Positions 11,114-21,337 of a stretch of DNA of 64,000 bases are shown piece after piece; the first letter of the stretch is position 1; every line of letters starts with the position of its first letter. The position numbers and the translations under genes are program-made. The notes under the pieces were generated by a model. It was not told the origin of the DNA. It made no database searches and saw only the letters and a list, made by a program, of their open reading frames with translations. This DNA is from Phaffia rhodozyma (lineage: Eukaryota > Basidiomycota > Tremellomycetes > Cystofilobasidiales > Mrakiaceae): contig JACGZH010000010.1 in assembly GCA_014706385.1 (NCBI GenBank), positions 248,001 through 312,000 on the forward strand. Reading direction: 5' to 3'.

Positions 11114-12626
11114 TTAATCTTCATCGCTACTTGGGCTCTCCTGTTCTAAATCGTCGTCCTCCACACCTATCGAAGTCCCGCAAAGAGATTAGAGAAGATT
11201 CGAATGAGAATGATCACAATAAATGGTTAGCGCAGCTCACAGAGATTTGTCGCAGAAGCAGCGACACAAGATAAGTAGAATAGAATATGAACGAACCCAT
11301 CAAACTATTCAAGCTGACCGGTCTCTTGCCAGCACCTTGTACATGACCTGTTCCCAAGCCTAGACCTAAACCTTTTCCACCGACAACTCCAAACGCACCC
11401 TTTCCTGCCTTCTTCCCGCCTGCACTGACACCGGCGAGCTCCTGTTTGAGCTGAGCAGCGAAATCATCGTCGTCATCTTCTCCTTCGCTCTCACTCGAGT
11501 CGGAGTCGTCGTCATCACTGGATCCATCTGCTGGAGGTTGAGGGTGAGGTATCGTTGGTGATCCCATCAGAGGCGAATGAGAGAACGATTTTCCACCGTA
11601 CATTGGTCTTGCTGGTAAAGGTGCGGGAACACTAGGCATTGGAGCATACGAAGTCGAGATTGAAGATGTCGGAAAAGAAAGGATTTCAACATCTGGGTTA
11701 ACGACCGATGGTTGGGATGTAGGCCGGGTCGGTAACGATGGGTTTATCGACGATGAAGACAAAGGTGGTTTGGACGTAGGTCTTGGCTGAGAAGCGGAAG
11801 GAAGTGCGGGTACGGTCGGCCTGGGCTGCACAGAGTGTTCAGGCGAAGATGACCTGGATGAAGATGCTGAAGATGACATATGGACGTCCCGCGTAGCCGG
11901 CGCAGATGAAGAGGGGGGAGATGTTGGTCGGTGTCGTTTTTCAGTCGAGGATGATATCAAAGTTGTCGAGGGTTGCTGGTGTTTGTAAGCCCTCTCCGAC
12001 TGAGGTGGTGGACTATGAGCCACCGGCAAAGAATCTAGAGCAAGAGACTTGTCATGCACAAGAGAATATGTTTTGGAAATCGGAAGTAGTGAAAATTGTT
12101 TGCCGTCCCATTTCAGAACAGCTAGATGATCGTTCTGACACGAGCCCGGCCGGCCGCTCGCCCGGGCGGATCCTTCCGACTCAACTTTGGCAGCGAATCC
12201 ATGGACCTCTCCTTCGAGCGGACCTTGAAGATGTACGGTTGCTGAGCCACTGAGAGAGGATGAAGAATCCTTTGAAGCTGTCGGGGTGATGGTACCCGGC
12301 TTGGAAGTCAAGATGGATGACGGTTTGAATTTATCTAAATGTTTATATGTATCGGGAAGTTGTGAGCGAGGTTTGGTCATGATGGCTTGTAGACGCTAAT
12401 ATGGAGGAACAAGGCCAGAAGAAGACAAGGAGGAAAAACAATCACATTTGAACGCATCATACTCTATCTCGTCACCCTGAGAGTGTGCCCCATGATCTAT
12501 AGACCCAACTAAGGCTCGAATCATGGCTGGGTCTAAGACAACCTTATGCCTGCCGGTTGTAGGTATTGAGAGACCCGGACTAGTAGATGATAATGCTGAG
12601 CGGGAACCCGCATGACTGTTGGACAT
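11114..12626 (-). CDS. EAF-like transcription elongation factor (ELL-associated factor N-terminal domain)
   Basis: ELL/EAF complexes stimulate RNA polymerase II elongation. ATG at 12626; the first exon contains GRHKVVLDPAMIRALVG, resembling the EAF opening strand (HxVxLGPSI). After a short intron ending at the AG before CCATCATG, the second exon (frame open down to about 11297) carries KFKPSSI and SKPGTI, the FKPxSIxxxKPGTL signature, and later DHLAVLKWDGKQFSLLPI, equivalent to the CVLIFDxxxxxFxLERL strand. The C-terminal half is a Ser/Pro-rich linker, an acidic block (SSDDDDSDSSESEGEDDDDD) and RPVSLNSLMG. A last exon from the AG before GTGTGGAGGAC adds VEDDDLEQESPSSDED and the stop at 11114. 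The domain is divergent and the assignment rests on motif resemblance. Confidence 0.68.
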
Positions 12627-13310
12627 GATTTCTAGGATTGAACAGCTGCAGTAGTTCTAGACCTAGGGAGTTCGAATGAAGCGGATGCTTTATGAAGGGA
12701 GAAAGGATAAAGAGGGGAAGGTTGTCGAAAGAGAGAAAAGAGGAAAGGAGACGATCCAGATGGAGAACGAAACGACCAAAAGAGTAACAAACCAGAGAAA
12801 TGCACAGCTCAAACTCGATGTATCATCGTTTACATCCATACTCATTCCGCACTCTATATGAGATATTTACATGGCATACTCTACAACATGATTTCTTTCA
12901 ACAGAGATCGCAGCTCTTTGTATGGGTTTCATCTTAAGGTTGCGCACAGTGAACCAGCTGGGTGATCGAAGCTGATGTGAGAAGACTGAAACCTTTAGAA
13001 CGATGTGATATATGGTGCACGAGCGCGTACTCTGGCTATATTCTTTAGTGAGCCGTTCTGTATACGTATCTCCTCGTCGTATCTCTCTATACTTACTCTA
13101 ATAGCCTGCATTGTCTCATTCAACCGTCCACATCAACCAAGTTTGTGGACATCAAAGCATTTTTTTCAGTCTGGCTCTGCTGGTCCATACGGAGCATCTG
13201 GGTAGAGGTTAAGACTAGGGTTATTACTCGGCTGACTAATCAAGTCCTTACTATTCGCTCATAACTCACTACTCACAGCCAAATTCAACCATCACCAAGA
13301 AACAGTGCGC
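12627..13310. promoter_or_regulatory. divergent promoter region, EAF-like / CUS2
   Basis: About 680 bp between two head-to-head genes. It is purine-rich near 12680-12800 and CT/AT-mixed after that. No convincing gene, tRNA or named regulatory element was recognised; the ATG at 13311 follows a CACCAAGAAACAGT leader. Confidence 0.45.
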
Positions 13311-15174
13311 ATGTCAAACACACCTAGCCAACAACAAGACCCATCGGCAGCAGGATCAGCAGGAGCTACGTCCAACGCTGCTTTCTCAACTGATCCGAGA
13401 GTTCATTTCAGTCGACTTTCGGGTAAGTGGGAATTTGAGGATGACGATGGAAACGAGTTCGAGTGGAGCGAAGTTGTGAATAGCTGGGTGCCCATCGTAA
13501 GTTCCTTTTTGTAGTTCCATTAGTCTCCTCCGCTCAAGACGCGTTGGAAACGAAGCTGATCAAAGCCCGATGGTTCCGAACTTTTCTGATCGCTGGTCCG
13601 AGGGTTTATCAGTTGGATGAAGAGATCATCAAGGCTCAGCAGGCGGCCTACTCGGTAGCCGGTGTAGACGAAAATGTGTGTCACTCTCAAGATTTCATCT
13701 CTAGCCCCCTTCTTTGTGAGTTCCACAAGGCTGAATAGGTTACCTTCATATCAATTGTTCAGGCGCCGGCCGCTCCCGTTCTAGCTAGAGAAAACAAGAA
13801 ACGAAAGGACAAGCCAGTGGTTGATTACACATCTAACACAGCAGTCTCGACCGTTCCTTCTTCTGCTACTGCCACCAAAAAGGCTGCTAAACGAGCCCGA
13901 CCTGATCCTTCTTCCTCTTCCGACGCGGCCTCTGGTGGTCCTAGCAATTTAATGGCATCTTCCTCCTCCTCTTCGTCAGCCTCCAGCTCAGCCGGTACGA
14001 CGCCTGCTCCGGAGAAGCCCGCGCGCAAGTCGACAGCAGTCTTCATCACGAATCTTCCCCTCGACGCGACCAAAGAAGAAATCCAACAGACGTTTTCTAA
14101 ATGTGGCATCATCCTGCTTACTCCATCGGACGAGCCAAAGATCAAGATGTATACCGATGAGGCCGGTATCTTTAAAGGCGAGGCTTTGGTGATGTATTTC
14201 AAAGAGACAAGTGTCGACCTAGCGATCACTGTTTTGAACGACAGTGAATTGAGGTTGGGAGAAGGGCAGGGCAGAATGAAAGTTAGAAGAGCAGAGTGGG
14301 GAGATGGAGAGACCGATGGCAAGAAGGACGGCTCGGCTACGTCTGCCGAAATAGGGGAAAAGAAGAAAGAGAAACGGAAGATGACCGAAGCAGAAAAGAA
14401 AGAGCTAAGCAAGCGGATAAGAAAAATGGAAAGGTTTGTCACTTCCTATAACGAAGAATCTCTCTTGTGATCCCTTGCAGATCTTAGGCTACAGGTGCTT
14501 TACTATGACTAATGTTTTTCCATCTTGTGTCTGGTGGTCTCTTCACCAGCAAACTAACTGATTGGGACTCGGACTCGGACGGAGAGTCTGAGAGAAGGAT
14601 TCAACAGGCTCTTCCTCCGCCAAACGTTAGGCTTGTTGTGCTCAAGCACATGTTCACTCTGGACGAGCTAGAAGCGGACGCGACACTATTAATTGACTTG
14701 AAAGAGGATGTTAGAGAGGAAGCAGAGAGTATGGGAGAGGTGACGAGTGTGACACTCTTCGATGTTTGTTCCCTCTTCTTCTCTCAGTTGAAATTCAATT
14801 TAAAAAATGAGACATGCTAATCAGTCTGTCTCTTCCAAATCATCATGTAAACCAGCGAGAGGAGGAGGGCATTATGACTGTAAAGTTCAAGGATCCCATT
14901 GCTGCTCGAGCCTGCGTTCTTAAATTTAATGGTAAGTTGTGCCCCTCTCATTTTCAATTCATGTCTTTCTACGCGACTGACTCTCAATGCTTGCTCAGGC
15001 CGATATTTCGCTCAACGAAGAATCGAAGCATCTCTGCACGACGGCCGATCCAAGTTTAGGCGCTCTGGAACGGGAGCGGGCGGAGAAATCATGGACGAAG
15101 AAGAAACCGAGAAGGAGGAGAAAGCCAGACTGGAAAAGTTTAGAGAGTATCTTGAGCAGGAAGAATCTGCATGA
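13311..15174 (+). CDS. CUS2: Tat-SF1/Cus2-like U2 snRNP splicing factor
   Basis: HTATSF1/Cus2 binds the U2 snRNP protein SF3b1 and helps U2 snRNA refold before prespliceosome assembly. The start is ATG at 13311 (MSNTPSQQQDP); the frame further upstream opens only with GTG. Exon 1 encodes GKWEFEDDDGNEFEWSE, the short acidic WW-like N-terminal motif of this family. Later exons give a Lys/Ser-rich linker, RRM1 (TAVFITNLPLDATKEEI, with FKGEALVMYF as RNP1), then a second UHM-type RRM: RLVVLKHMFTLDEL, EVTSVTLFD, GIMTVKFKDPIAARACVLKFNG and RYFAQRRIEASLHDG. The end is Glu/Lys-rich with a stop at 15174. RRM2 keeps the RYF-type pocket seen in UHM domains. About six or seven introns. Confidence 0.88.
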
Positions 15175-15485
15175 TCCTTTTCTCTCTTGGGCTATGTTCC
15201 CCATCGACTTCAGAATGGTCGAGAAAACTGAGAGAAGAATATATGAGGATTTCGAACGTCCTCAAGACATACTGTGTGACACGTGTTGAATACATTGATA
15301 AACGATTACCTTGCATTACGTACTAAGCCATGTTAACGGAATTACCTGCACCCTCAGTTCACATTCCTACATTCACTCTCCATTACTTACATACCGAGCT
15401 CTCTTTATTCCTTGTTTCTTTCTCATACCCCTTAGATTTTGATTGGATCTATTGGAGATACCTTGATTCACCGAATCCTTTTCCA

Positions 15486-17896
15486 ATGAGCTCAACACAT
15501 CAGGATCAGGATCTGCCAACATTGAAGATCTTTGTTCAGACGGTCAGCAGAGCGTTCTACGATGCACCGGTGATCATCCTGTTAGATCAATTGATCAAGA
15601 AGGAAGTGTTCGTTCTCTCTTCTCTCTTTGTTAAAATGATTTGATCATAATCATCTTATGATATGGGAGAGGAGTCCAGAAGAAGGAGATTAGAGGCTGA
15701 TCAATGAGGGGTTCTGTTGTATTCTCTCTGTTCTCATTCAATTGGGTAATCATAGAATTAGAGAGGATGAGCTCGCCTCGATGTGTGGGATAGCCGTCAA
15801 AGAACTTTCCAAGCTAGCAGCTATCCTTCTGTCTCATCGCTTAATCAAAAGGTGTGCTGTCTGTCTTCTTCTTTCTGCTTAATATTTCATCTTCTGTTGT
15901 AGTGAACAAGAGGACAGAAGGTATCTGAACGAACAATTGATCTTGAGGGTGAATGTAATCTTGGTTTCTTTTTGGGAATTTGAATCTATAATCTTGGATA
16001 TAGTTTCACTCGAAACGAACACAGAGAAGGACCGCTGCTACCCCATGCTCGTCCGTTAGTGAGAACGTACTACTGGATCGAGTTTAAGGAATTTTCGGAT
16101 GTCGTCCGCTGGAGGATGGACACTCTTTATAAATCATTAGACAAGAAACTTCGATCAGTATGTTGAAGGGTTTCTTTCAGAGGAAATCCGAGTTCATACA
16201 CCAAATTACTTACCATTTCTCTCTACAAACCTTCTTTCATATCCACTCAATCCAGGAGCAAGAGAACAAGGGATATATCTGTCCAAATTGCCGAAAAACA
16301 TACCTTCCTGTGGATGTACCTTTAAATTTCTCTCCGGAAGGACATTTCCTGTGTGACGTGTGTGGGTTTGAGCTAGTCGACAACGAGGATGCTGATTCTG
16401 TCAAGGGACAGGAAGACGCGATGGCTAGATTTAACAGCCAAACAGCTTACATTCAGGAAGGACTGAGGAAAACGGCAGAGATGGTGTTTCCCTTGTGGGT
16501 TCGTTGCTCTGTTGTGTGTTCAACCGTCTTGAGACTAATTTCCTTTGATGCCCCCTTCCCTTCCCTTTCTGCTACAAACAAGTTTCGACATCAAGATGTG
16601 GTTAGCTGAGCATGCGAAATCAAGAGAAGCGGCTGACTCTAATGTCCAAGTTCAGATCCAAGCGGATGGAGACGAAGACCGGTTGGCTAAGCAGCGCGAA
16701 CAAATGGCCGCTCAACAAAGGCATGTGCCCCCTTTTCTCCTCTTGAATATGCATCAACGTAACCCTCCCGTATCTCATACAATCCTTTCATTTCACATAT
16801 CCAGGTCACAAAACTCTCTACCAGCATGGCATCTATATTCGACAGTGTCTGGCCAACAGACCGCACTTGGAATTGCTTACGCTGCAGAGAGGGAGAAGTT
16901 ACTGGCAGGCCTAGCTTCTACGTTAGATGATAGTCAAGTGGCCGAGGAGAAGCATACTACTGGTTAGCCCAATCAATCTTCCTTTCCCTCTCTTACCAAC
17001 ACCTTTGGGCGGGACTGCTGAGATGTTTCGTCTTGTTCTCTCATATGTATTGGACGTTTCTATTTTAAGCTTTGGAAGACTACTACCAAAAATTACATTC
17101 CGGAGCCACACCGACACTGACGAACGGAGAGACCAACTCTGCTGAGTCCGAACCTACATATCAAGACTCTGCAGAAACCTCTTCTAAGCGTGTACGTCCC
17201 TCCTTTCTTCTTCTTCTTCTCTGTGATAATTCATGTTTTCTACGTTGACACAATAAACGGATGTGGTAATCTAAATACCAACAGCGCCAAGAAGCTAGAT
17301 CCTCATCCCTCGATCCAGATGAAGAAAGCGCTCAGAAACGAATTCGCACAGAATACGAGTCAATAGTGAACAACGAGTTATCAGTTGGAGGAGGAGAAGG
17401 AGAAGGAGAAGGAGAAGAGGGTCTAGCTGCCTCTGAGCAGGCGACAGAGAGAGAAGGAAGTGGGCAGGTGGACTTAGATGAACGTTTAGTAACTGGTACG
17501 TATACCACCTCTCGTACTTTATTTCCTTAGCTTCTCTGATCTTCATCTCTTGTTTTCATCCTTCCCTCAAATTAACACATCCTTCATACCATGATGTGAA
17601 ATCTATTATCAACTGCCATGATCGCGACTGCGCGGGTATCTGGGGGATTTACTTGGCGTTTACAGTCGATGGAGTTGCGAAACCGTTCGGACAAGTGACG
17701 GAAGAAGATCAAGAGTTGATGACTCCTGATGAATACACTGTACGTTCTTCTAATCTTCTTTTTGCTTTATTCCCTTTTTTCCTCTATCTCTCTTCAGGTT
17801 CTTCCGTTGAGCAAATAGACTGATCAATCGATGCGGGTGATTGGATTTGGTTATTTGAAGGCGTACTTCGAGATCTGGCAGTTAATAAATTCATGA
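15486..17896 (+). CDS. TFA1: transcription initiation factor TFIIE subunit alpha
   Basis: TFIIE-alpha recruits and regulates TFIIH in the Pol II preinitiation complex. ATG at 15486 begins MSSTHQDQDLPTLKIF, followed by the winged-helix domain (VSRAFYDAPVIILLDQLIKKEV joined to IREDELASMCG, KELSKLAAILLSHRLI). After FHSKRT-containing exons comes the zinc ribbon: YICPNCRKTYLPVDVP and FLCDVCGFELVD, two CxxC pairs. The second half is low-complexity Glu/Gly/Ser-rich, ending with NGVAKPFGQVTEEDQELMTPDEYT and a last exon AYFEIWQLINS (17861-17896), the usual acidic C-terminal motif. The first intron uses an unusual GTTCGT donor at 15608. The last intron could alternatively end at the CAG before GTTCTTCC, giving a slightly shorter tail (VLPLSK). 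Confidence 0.88.
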
Positions 17897-18487
17897 GAAA
17901 TCAATAATAAGACATATAGAACAAAACTTGAACAATGTTTCATCAGGTGTCGATCCGGCCCAAACAACATTTGAAAGCTTGAAGGTGTTTGCCAATTTCA
18001 AGTCGAGACTTAATCGTTCTCTCTAGTTAATCTTGACAATCAAGGCACGGTTCATTTTAAAGGACAATTGAAGAGAACGAAGAAACCCGGTTATTGAGAA
18101 TGGTGTATACATATAATCTCTGTAAGGAAAGAAAACAAACTAATAACTATATTGAATTAAGACTGGAGGACGTTATAGATTGGAGACCAATCATTTTAAA
18201 GAGAAATATAGGAATAGAGGAAAAGCGTAATTCTAAAAGCCCAAGCAGTTTGAAAGGGGGAAGGGGGAAGAGGGGGGAGGGGGGAGGGGGGAAGGAGGCG
18301 ATACCCAGCATATGAAACGTGTTCGATGAGGACGATGATAACGAACGAAAGATGTAAGAAGGTACAAGGAAAGATCTGTGTAATGTCACTCTCCATTCAT
18401 TTTAAAGGTCAAGCGATGCAAACAATGGAAGAAGAGAGCAAGAAAGAAAAGATAAAAGAGAGAAGAGCGAAAGAAAACAAAAGCAAA
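17897..18487. other. convergent 3' intergenic region
   Basis: About 590 bp between the stop of TFIIE-alpha (+) and the stop of the amino-acid permease (-). It holds a long G-run tract (18256-18298) and three copies of CATTTTAAAG (18053, 18192, 18398). It is probably made up of the two 3' untranslated regions. No coding frame is convincing. Confidence 0.6.
18256..18298 (+). repeat. G-run tract, potential G-quadruplex
   Basis: Five runs of five to six G separated by one to four bases (GGGGGAAGGGGGAAGAGGGG and onward), ending in GGAGG. Four or more G-runs with short loops satisfy the usual G-quadruplex pattern. It lies in the 3' intergenic space, G-rich on the + strand (sense for TFIIE-alpha, antisense for the permease). 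Confidence 0.75.
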
Positions 18488-20436
18488 TTAATCCAGTCGT
18501 TCTTTCACAAAGACCTTCCTGGTGAGGCCATCCTCTCCTAGAACCTCAATTCGTCCCAACCGGTATCCGCCTGAGTTTCATCGATCGTCGGAAAGAATAC
18601 AGAACAAGGAGTTAGGATCTACGTTCCAGGCAGTAGAACAGAGAAGTAAAAAAGACAAACCAATTCGAGGCAAGATGTTTGCCCAGACGATCCAGTACAC
18701 GATACCAGCACCAATGATCCCGAATCCGACGACAACGTGCAACCAGTAGGGCAAATATTTGTAGGGCTCATTTCCAGCTGCCGGGGGAACAAGAGGAGCG
18801 ATGACGAGGAACAAGTTGGCAAGGAAGAAGAAAATGACAACGGGGAGAGTACAGCTGAAGGGCGAATTCCATTGGTGCTTGTCCTTCTGGAAGTAGATCA
18901 TCAGCAAACCGAATGAAATGAGGGTGTTGAAGATGTTGAGCGGGTACGAGATCAAGTTCAGGAGGAACGAGTAAGCATCTCCACCAGGAGGAGCAAGAAT
19001 GATGATTAATGTGACAGCCCAGTGAAGAGCGAGACCGGCGAGAGGTGCATTGAAAGGCTTGTTGCTGGCAAAGAACTTTGCGAAAGGATAGATGCCTTCT
19101 CGACCAAGCTCCTGGTTGACTCGACCTTGTGAGAACAAAACGGAGAGAACGTTTCCAATGGCAGAAAGCGCAATGAGGACACTGACAGCCTTGTTGGCCT
19201 TATCACCAAACATTCGGCCAAAGAACTCGGCAGCAAGAAGTCGGTTGGACGTAAGGATCACATCCTTGGGGACAGCGGCAAAGAAAGCAATGTTGACGAG
19301 AAGGTAAACGATGGTGATGAGGATGATGGCGAGCGGGGCGGCTCGTCGGACGGTCTTGATGGGAGACTTGATTTCGGACATGCTGTAAAAGCAGTTACTG
19401 TAGCCAACGAACGACCAGATCACGTTGTACATCGCAGAGACGAAAGAGTTGGCATCAGACTTCGAGCCAGCAAAGGCGTTCTTGAAGTTACTCGGGTTGG
19501 GTGCTCCAGCTTGGACCCGGCCAGCCAGAGCGGCGAAGCCGGCAAAGACAATGAAGAGGAGGACACCGATTTTGAAGATACCCAACACATTCTGGAGCCT
19601 GATTCCCCACTTGGGAGCACATCCGTGAATGATGAGGCCGAATGTAACCACACCCACACCGATCGCTCGCTGGTTCCATCTGCCAAGTTCGGTGTCGGCC
19701 GCATTGAGAAGCATCTCTCCGGCGTAGACAGAGTTTCCGGAAGGCCATCCGAGCAGGGCGGCGTACATGGCGTACATGCAGGAGATCAAATAGAGAGGCC
19801 TCCTGTAGTAGAACTCGAGATAATTCTTCTCACCACCACTTCTCGGGATGGCCAGACCCCACTCGAGATATACGGCCAAACCGGATCCGGCAATCAAGGC
19901 ACCAATAACCCAGAAGATGAGGGCAAGTCCAATGGATCCAGTGGAGGACACAATTGATCCAGGCGTGGCAAAAATTCCGGTTCCTGAGGTCAAAGAAGGT
20001 TATGAAAGGTTGGAAAAAATAGAAATAGAAAACATTATCAGGCGTCGGCGCATCGAGACGAGGTAAAAGAAGTGAGACGGAAGAGGATAGGACGAACCGA
20101 TGATTCGGTTAGAAATGAGCATGACGGCTGAGAAGGTTCCGATTCGTCTGTTCGACTGAGGGACCTCATCAAATGACTCTCCATCTCTGTCAACTGAAAG
20201 AGGTAGGGAGAGGGGTAGCAAGCGAAGAAAAAATTAATTTCTTTGACGCCAAACATAGCCCAAACTAGGAAGCAAGAGTCAGGAGAAAGGAACGTACTCT
20301 CTTGAGCCAATGCGATCGAGGGGTCGTAGGTCGACTTGTCTTTAGTAGATCCCTTGAGTGATTCTGTTTTATCCGATTCGGCCACCTTGTTCGCCAAGTA
20401 CGACGGTGTGACGTTTGTCTGGTCCGGAGAGGACAT
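18488..20436 (-). CDS. APC-family amino-acid permease (Mup1/Mup3-like)
   Basis: Plasma-membrane amino-acid/polyamine/organocation transporter resembling the yeast methionine permeases. ATG at 20436 (MSSPDQTNVTPSYLANKVA); a hydrophilic N-tail is followed across introns by RRIGTFSAVMLISNRIIG and TGIFATPGSIVSSTGSIGLAL, the APC TM1 substrate-binding loop. About twelve helices follow (ALIFWVIGALIAGSGLAVYLE, AIGVGVVTFGLIIHG, AIILITIVYLLVNIAFFAAVP, VVIFFFLANLFLVIAPLVP). The conserved LEWGLAIPRSGGEKNYLE is typical of the LAT/Mup group. A short last exon (GYRLGRIEVLGEDGL to the stop at 18488) joins after the long exon. Substrate assignment to methionine is inference. The upstream 900 bp to NMD3 is its promoter. 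Confidence 0.88.
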
Positions 20437-21337
20437 TATGTGAAGAGGTGAAGAAGGAAGTGAAGCAGGGAAGGGATAGAGGGAAAAACTGTATGTGCGC
20501 GCCAGAGGGTAGCAGCCGACTAAATGAATAGAGCCACTAAGAAGGAAGGAAAGTACGAGATCAAGGAAAGAGAGAAAAGAGTGAAGACAGCTCGAACGAG
20601 ACGACTGTCTTTAAGGAAAGAATCTGGATGGACTCTTTCGGTCGACTGATTGACGATGAAAGACGCCATCGAGAGGATTCAATGCTGGAGCGAGCATTTA
20701 TTGCCAACGACTGATCAAATCTTGGAAGGTGATGGCTGAAAATTTGATCAGAAAAAAAAACGTTGCATAAGGCAAAATCGCGCAGTAACCGAAGGGTCTG
20801 AGCAAGTGCCGATCCGACGATCAAGACAAAGAAGCGCAACGATTGGCGTGCTTCAAGCGCTCTTCTGTATTTTAAATGTTATTCATTTTGTCTAGGCCCC
20901 TCGTGTTTTTAGATATTGTTTCGTACTTCCTCGCTCTCTTCTTCTCCTTCGCTTTCCTTCGGCCGGTAAACTTTTGTAAATTTGATAAAAGACGGTCCAA
21001 CAGAGTCCAATGTTGCCTGACAAGTAGGAAGCTGAGCAGAAGTCTGGAAATCCAGAGGGAAGCAGAAGCAGGCAGAGCAGACGAGAAGCGCGTGTTAGGC
21101 ATTGGTTGGACCACGTTGCATATGTTTCATTCTCTTATATCCTTTTCGTTCTGTTTTCTTCTTTCTATAGCTCGATAATTCTTCTTTACCCAACCCATGA
21201 TGTAATACATCGTTTACGATGTTATGCCGATGAACTGTTTTGTTCAGGTATATCTTCGTGTCCGGTGAATTTAAAAGCACATGGACCATAAAACAAAGTA
21301 GACATGTCCACACGCCCATTCATCTATTCACACAAAT
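20437..21337. promoter_or_regulatory. promoter region of the amino-acid permease
   Basis: About 900 bp between the permease start and the NMD3 stop, both on the minus strand. Pyrimidine-rich stretches occur near 20930-20960 and 21120-21180. Frames here, such as 20876-21178, look like chance hydrophobic translations of T-rich sequence. I recognise no specific regulatory site. Confidence 0.45.

Noticed and set aside
13825..14442. 205-codon minus-strand ORF
   Set aside because: It is the antisense of the CUS2 exon with Ser/Lys-rich codons; length arises from the biased composition of the real frame.
19511..19957. 148-codon plus-strand ORF
   Set aside because: Antisense to the long permease exon, no recognisable domain.
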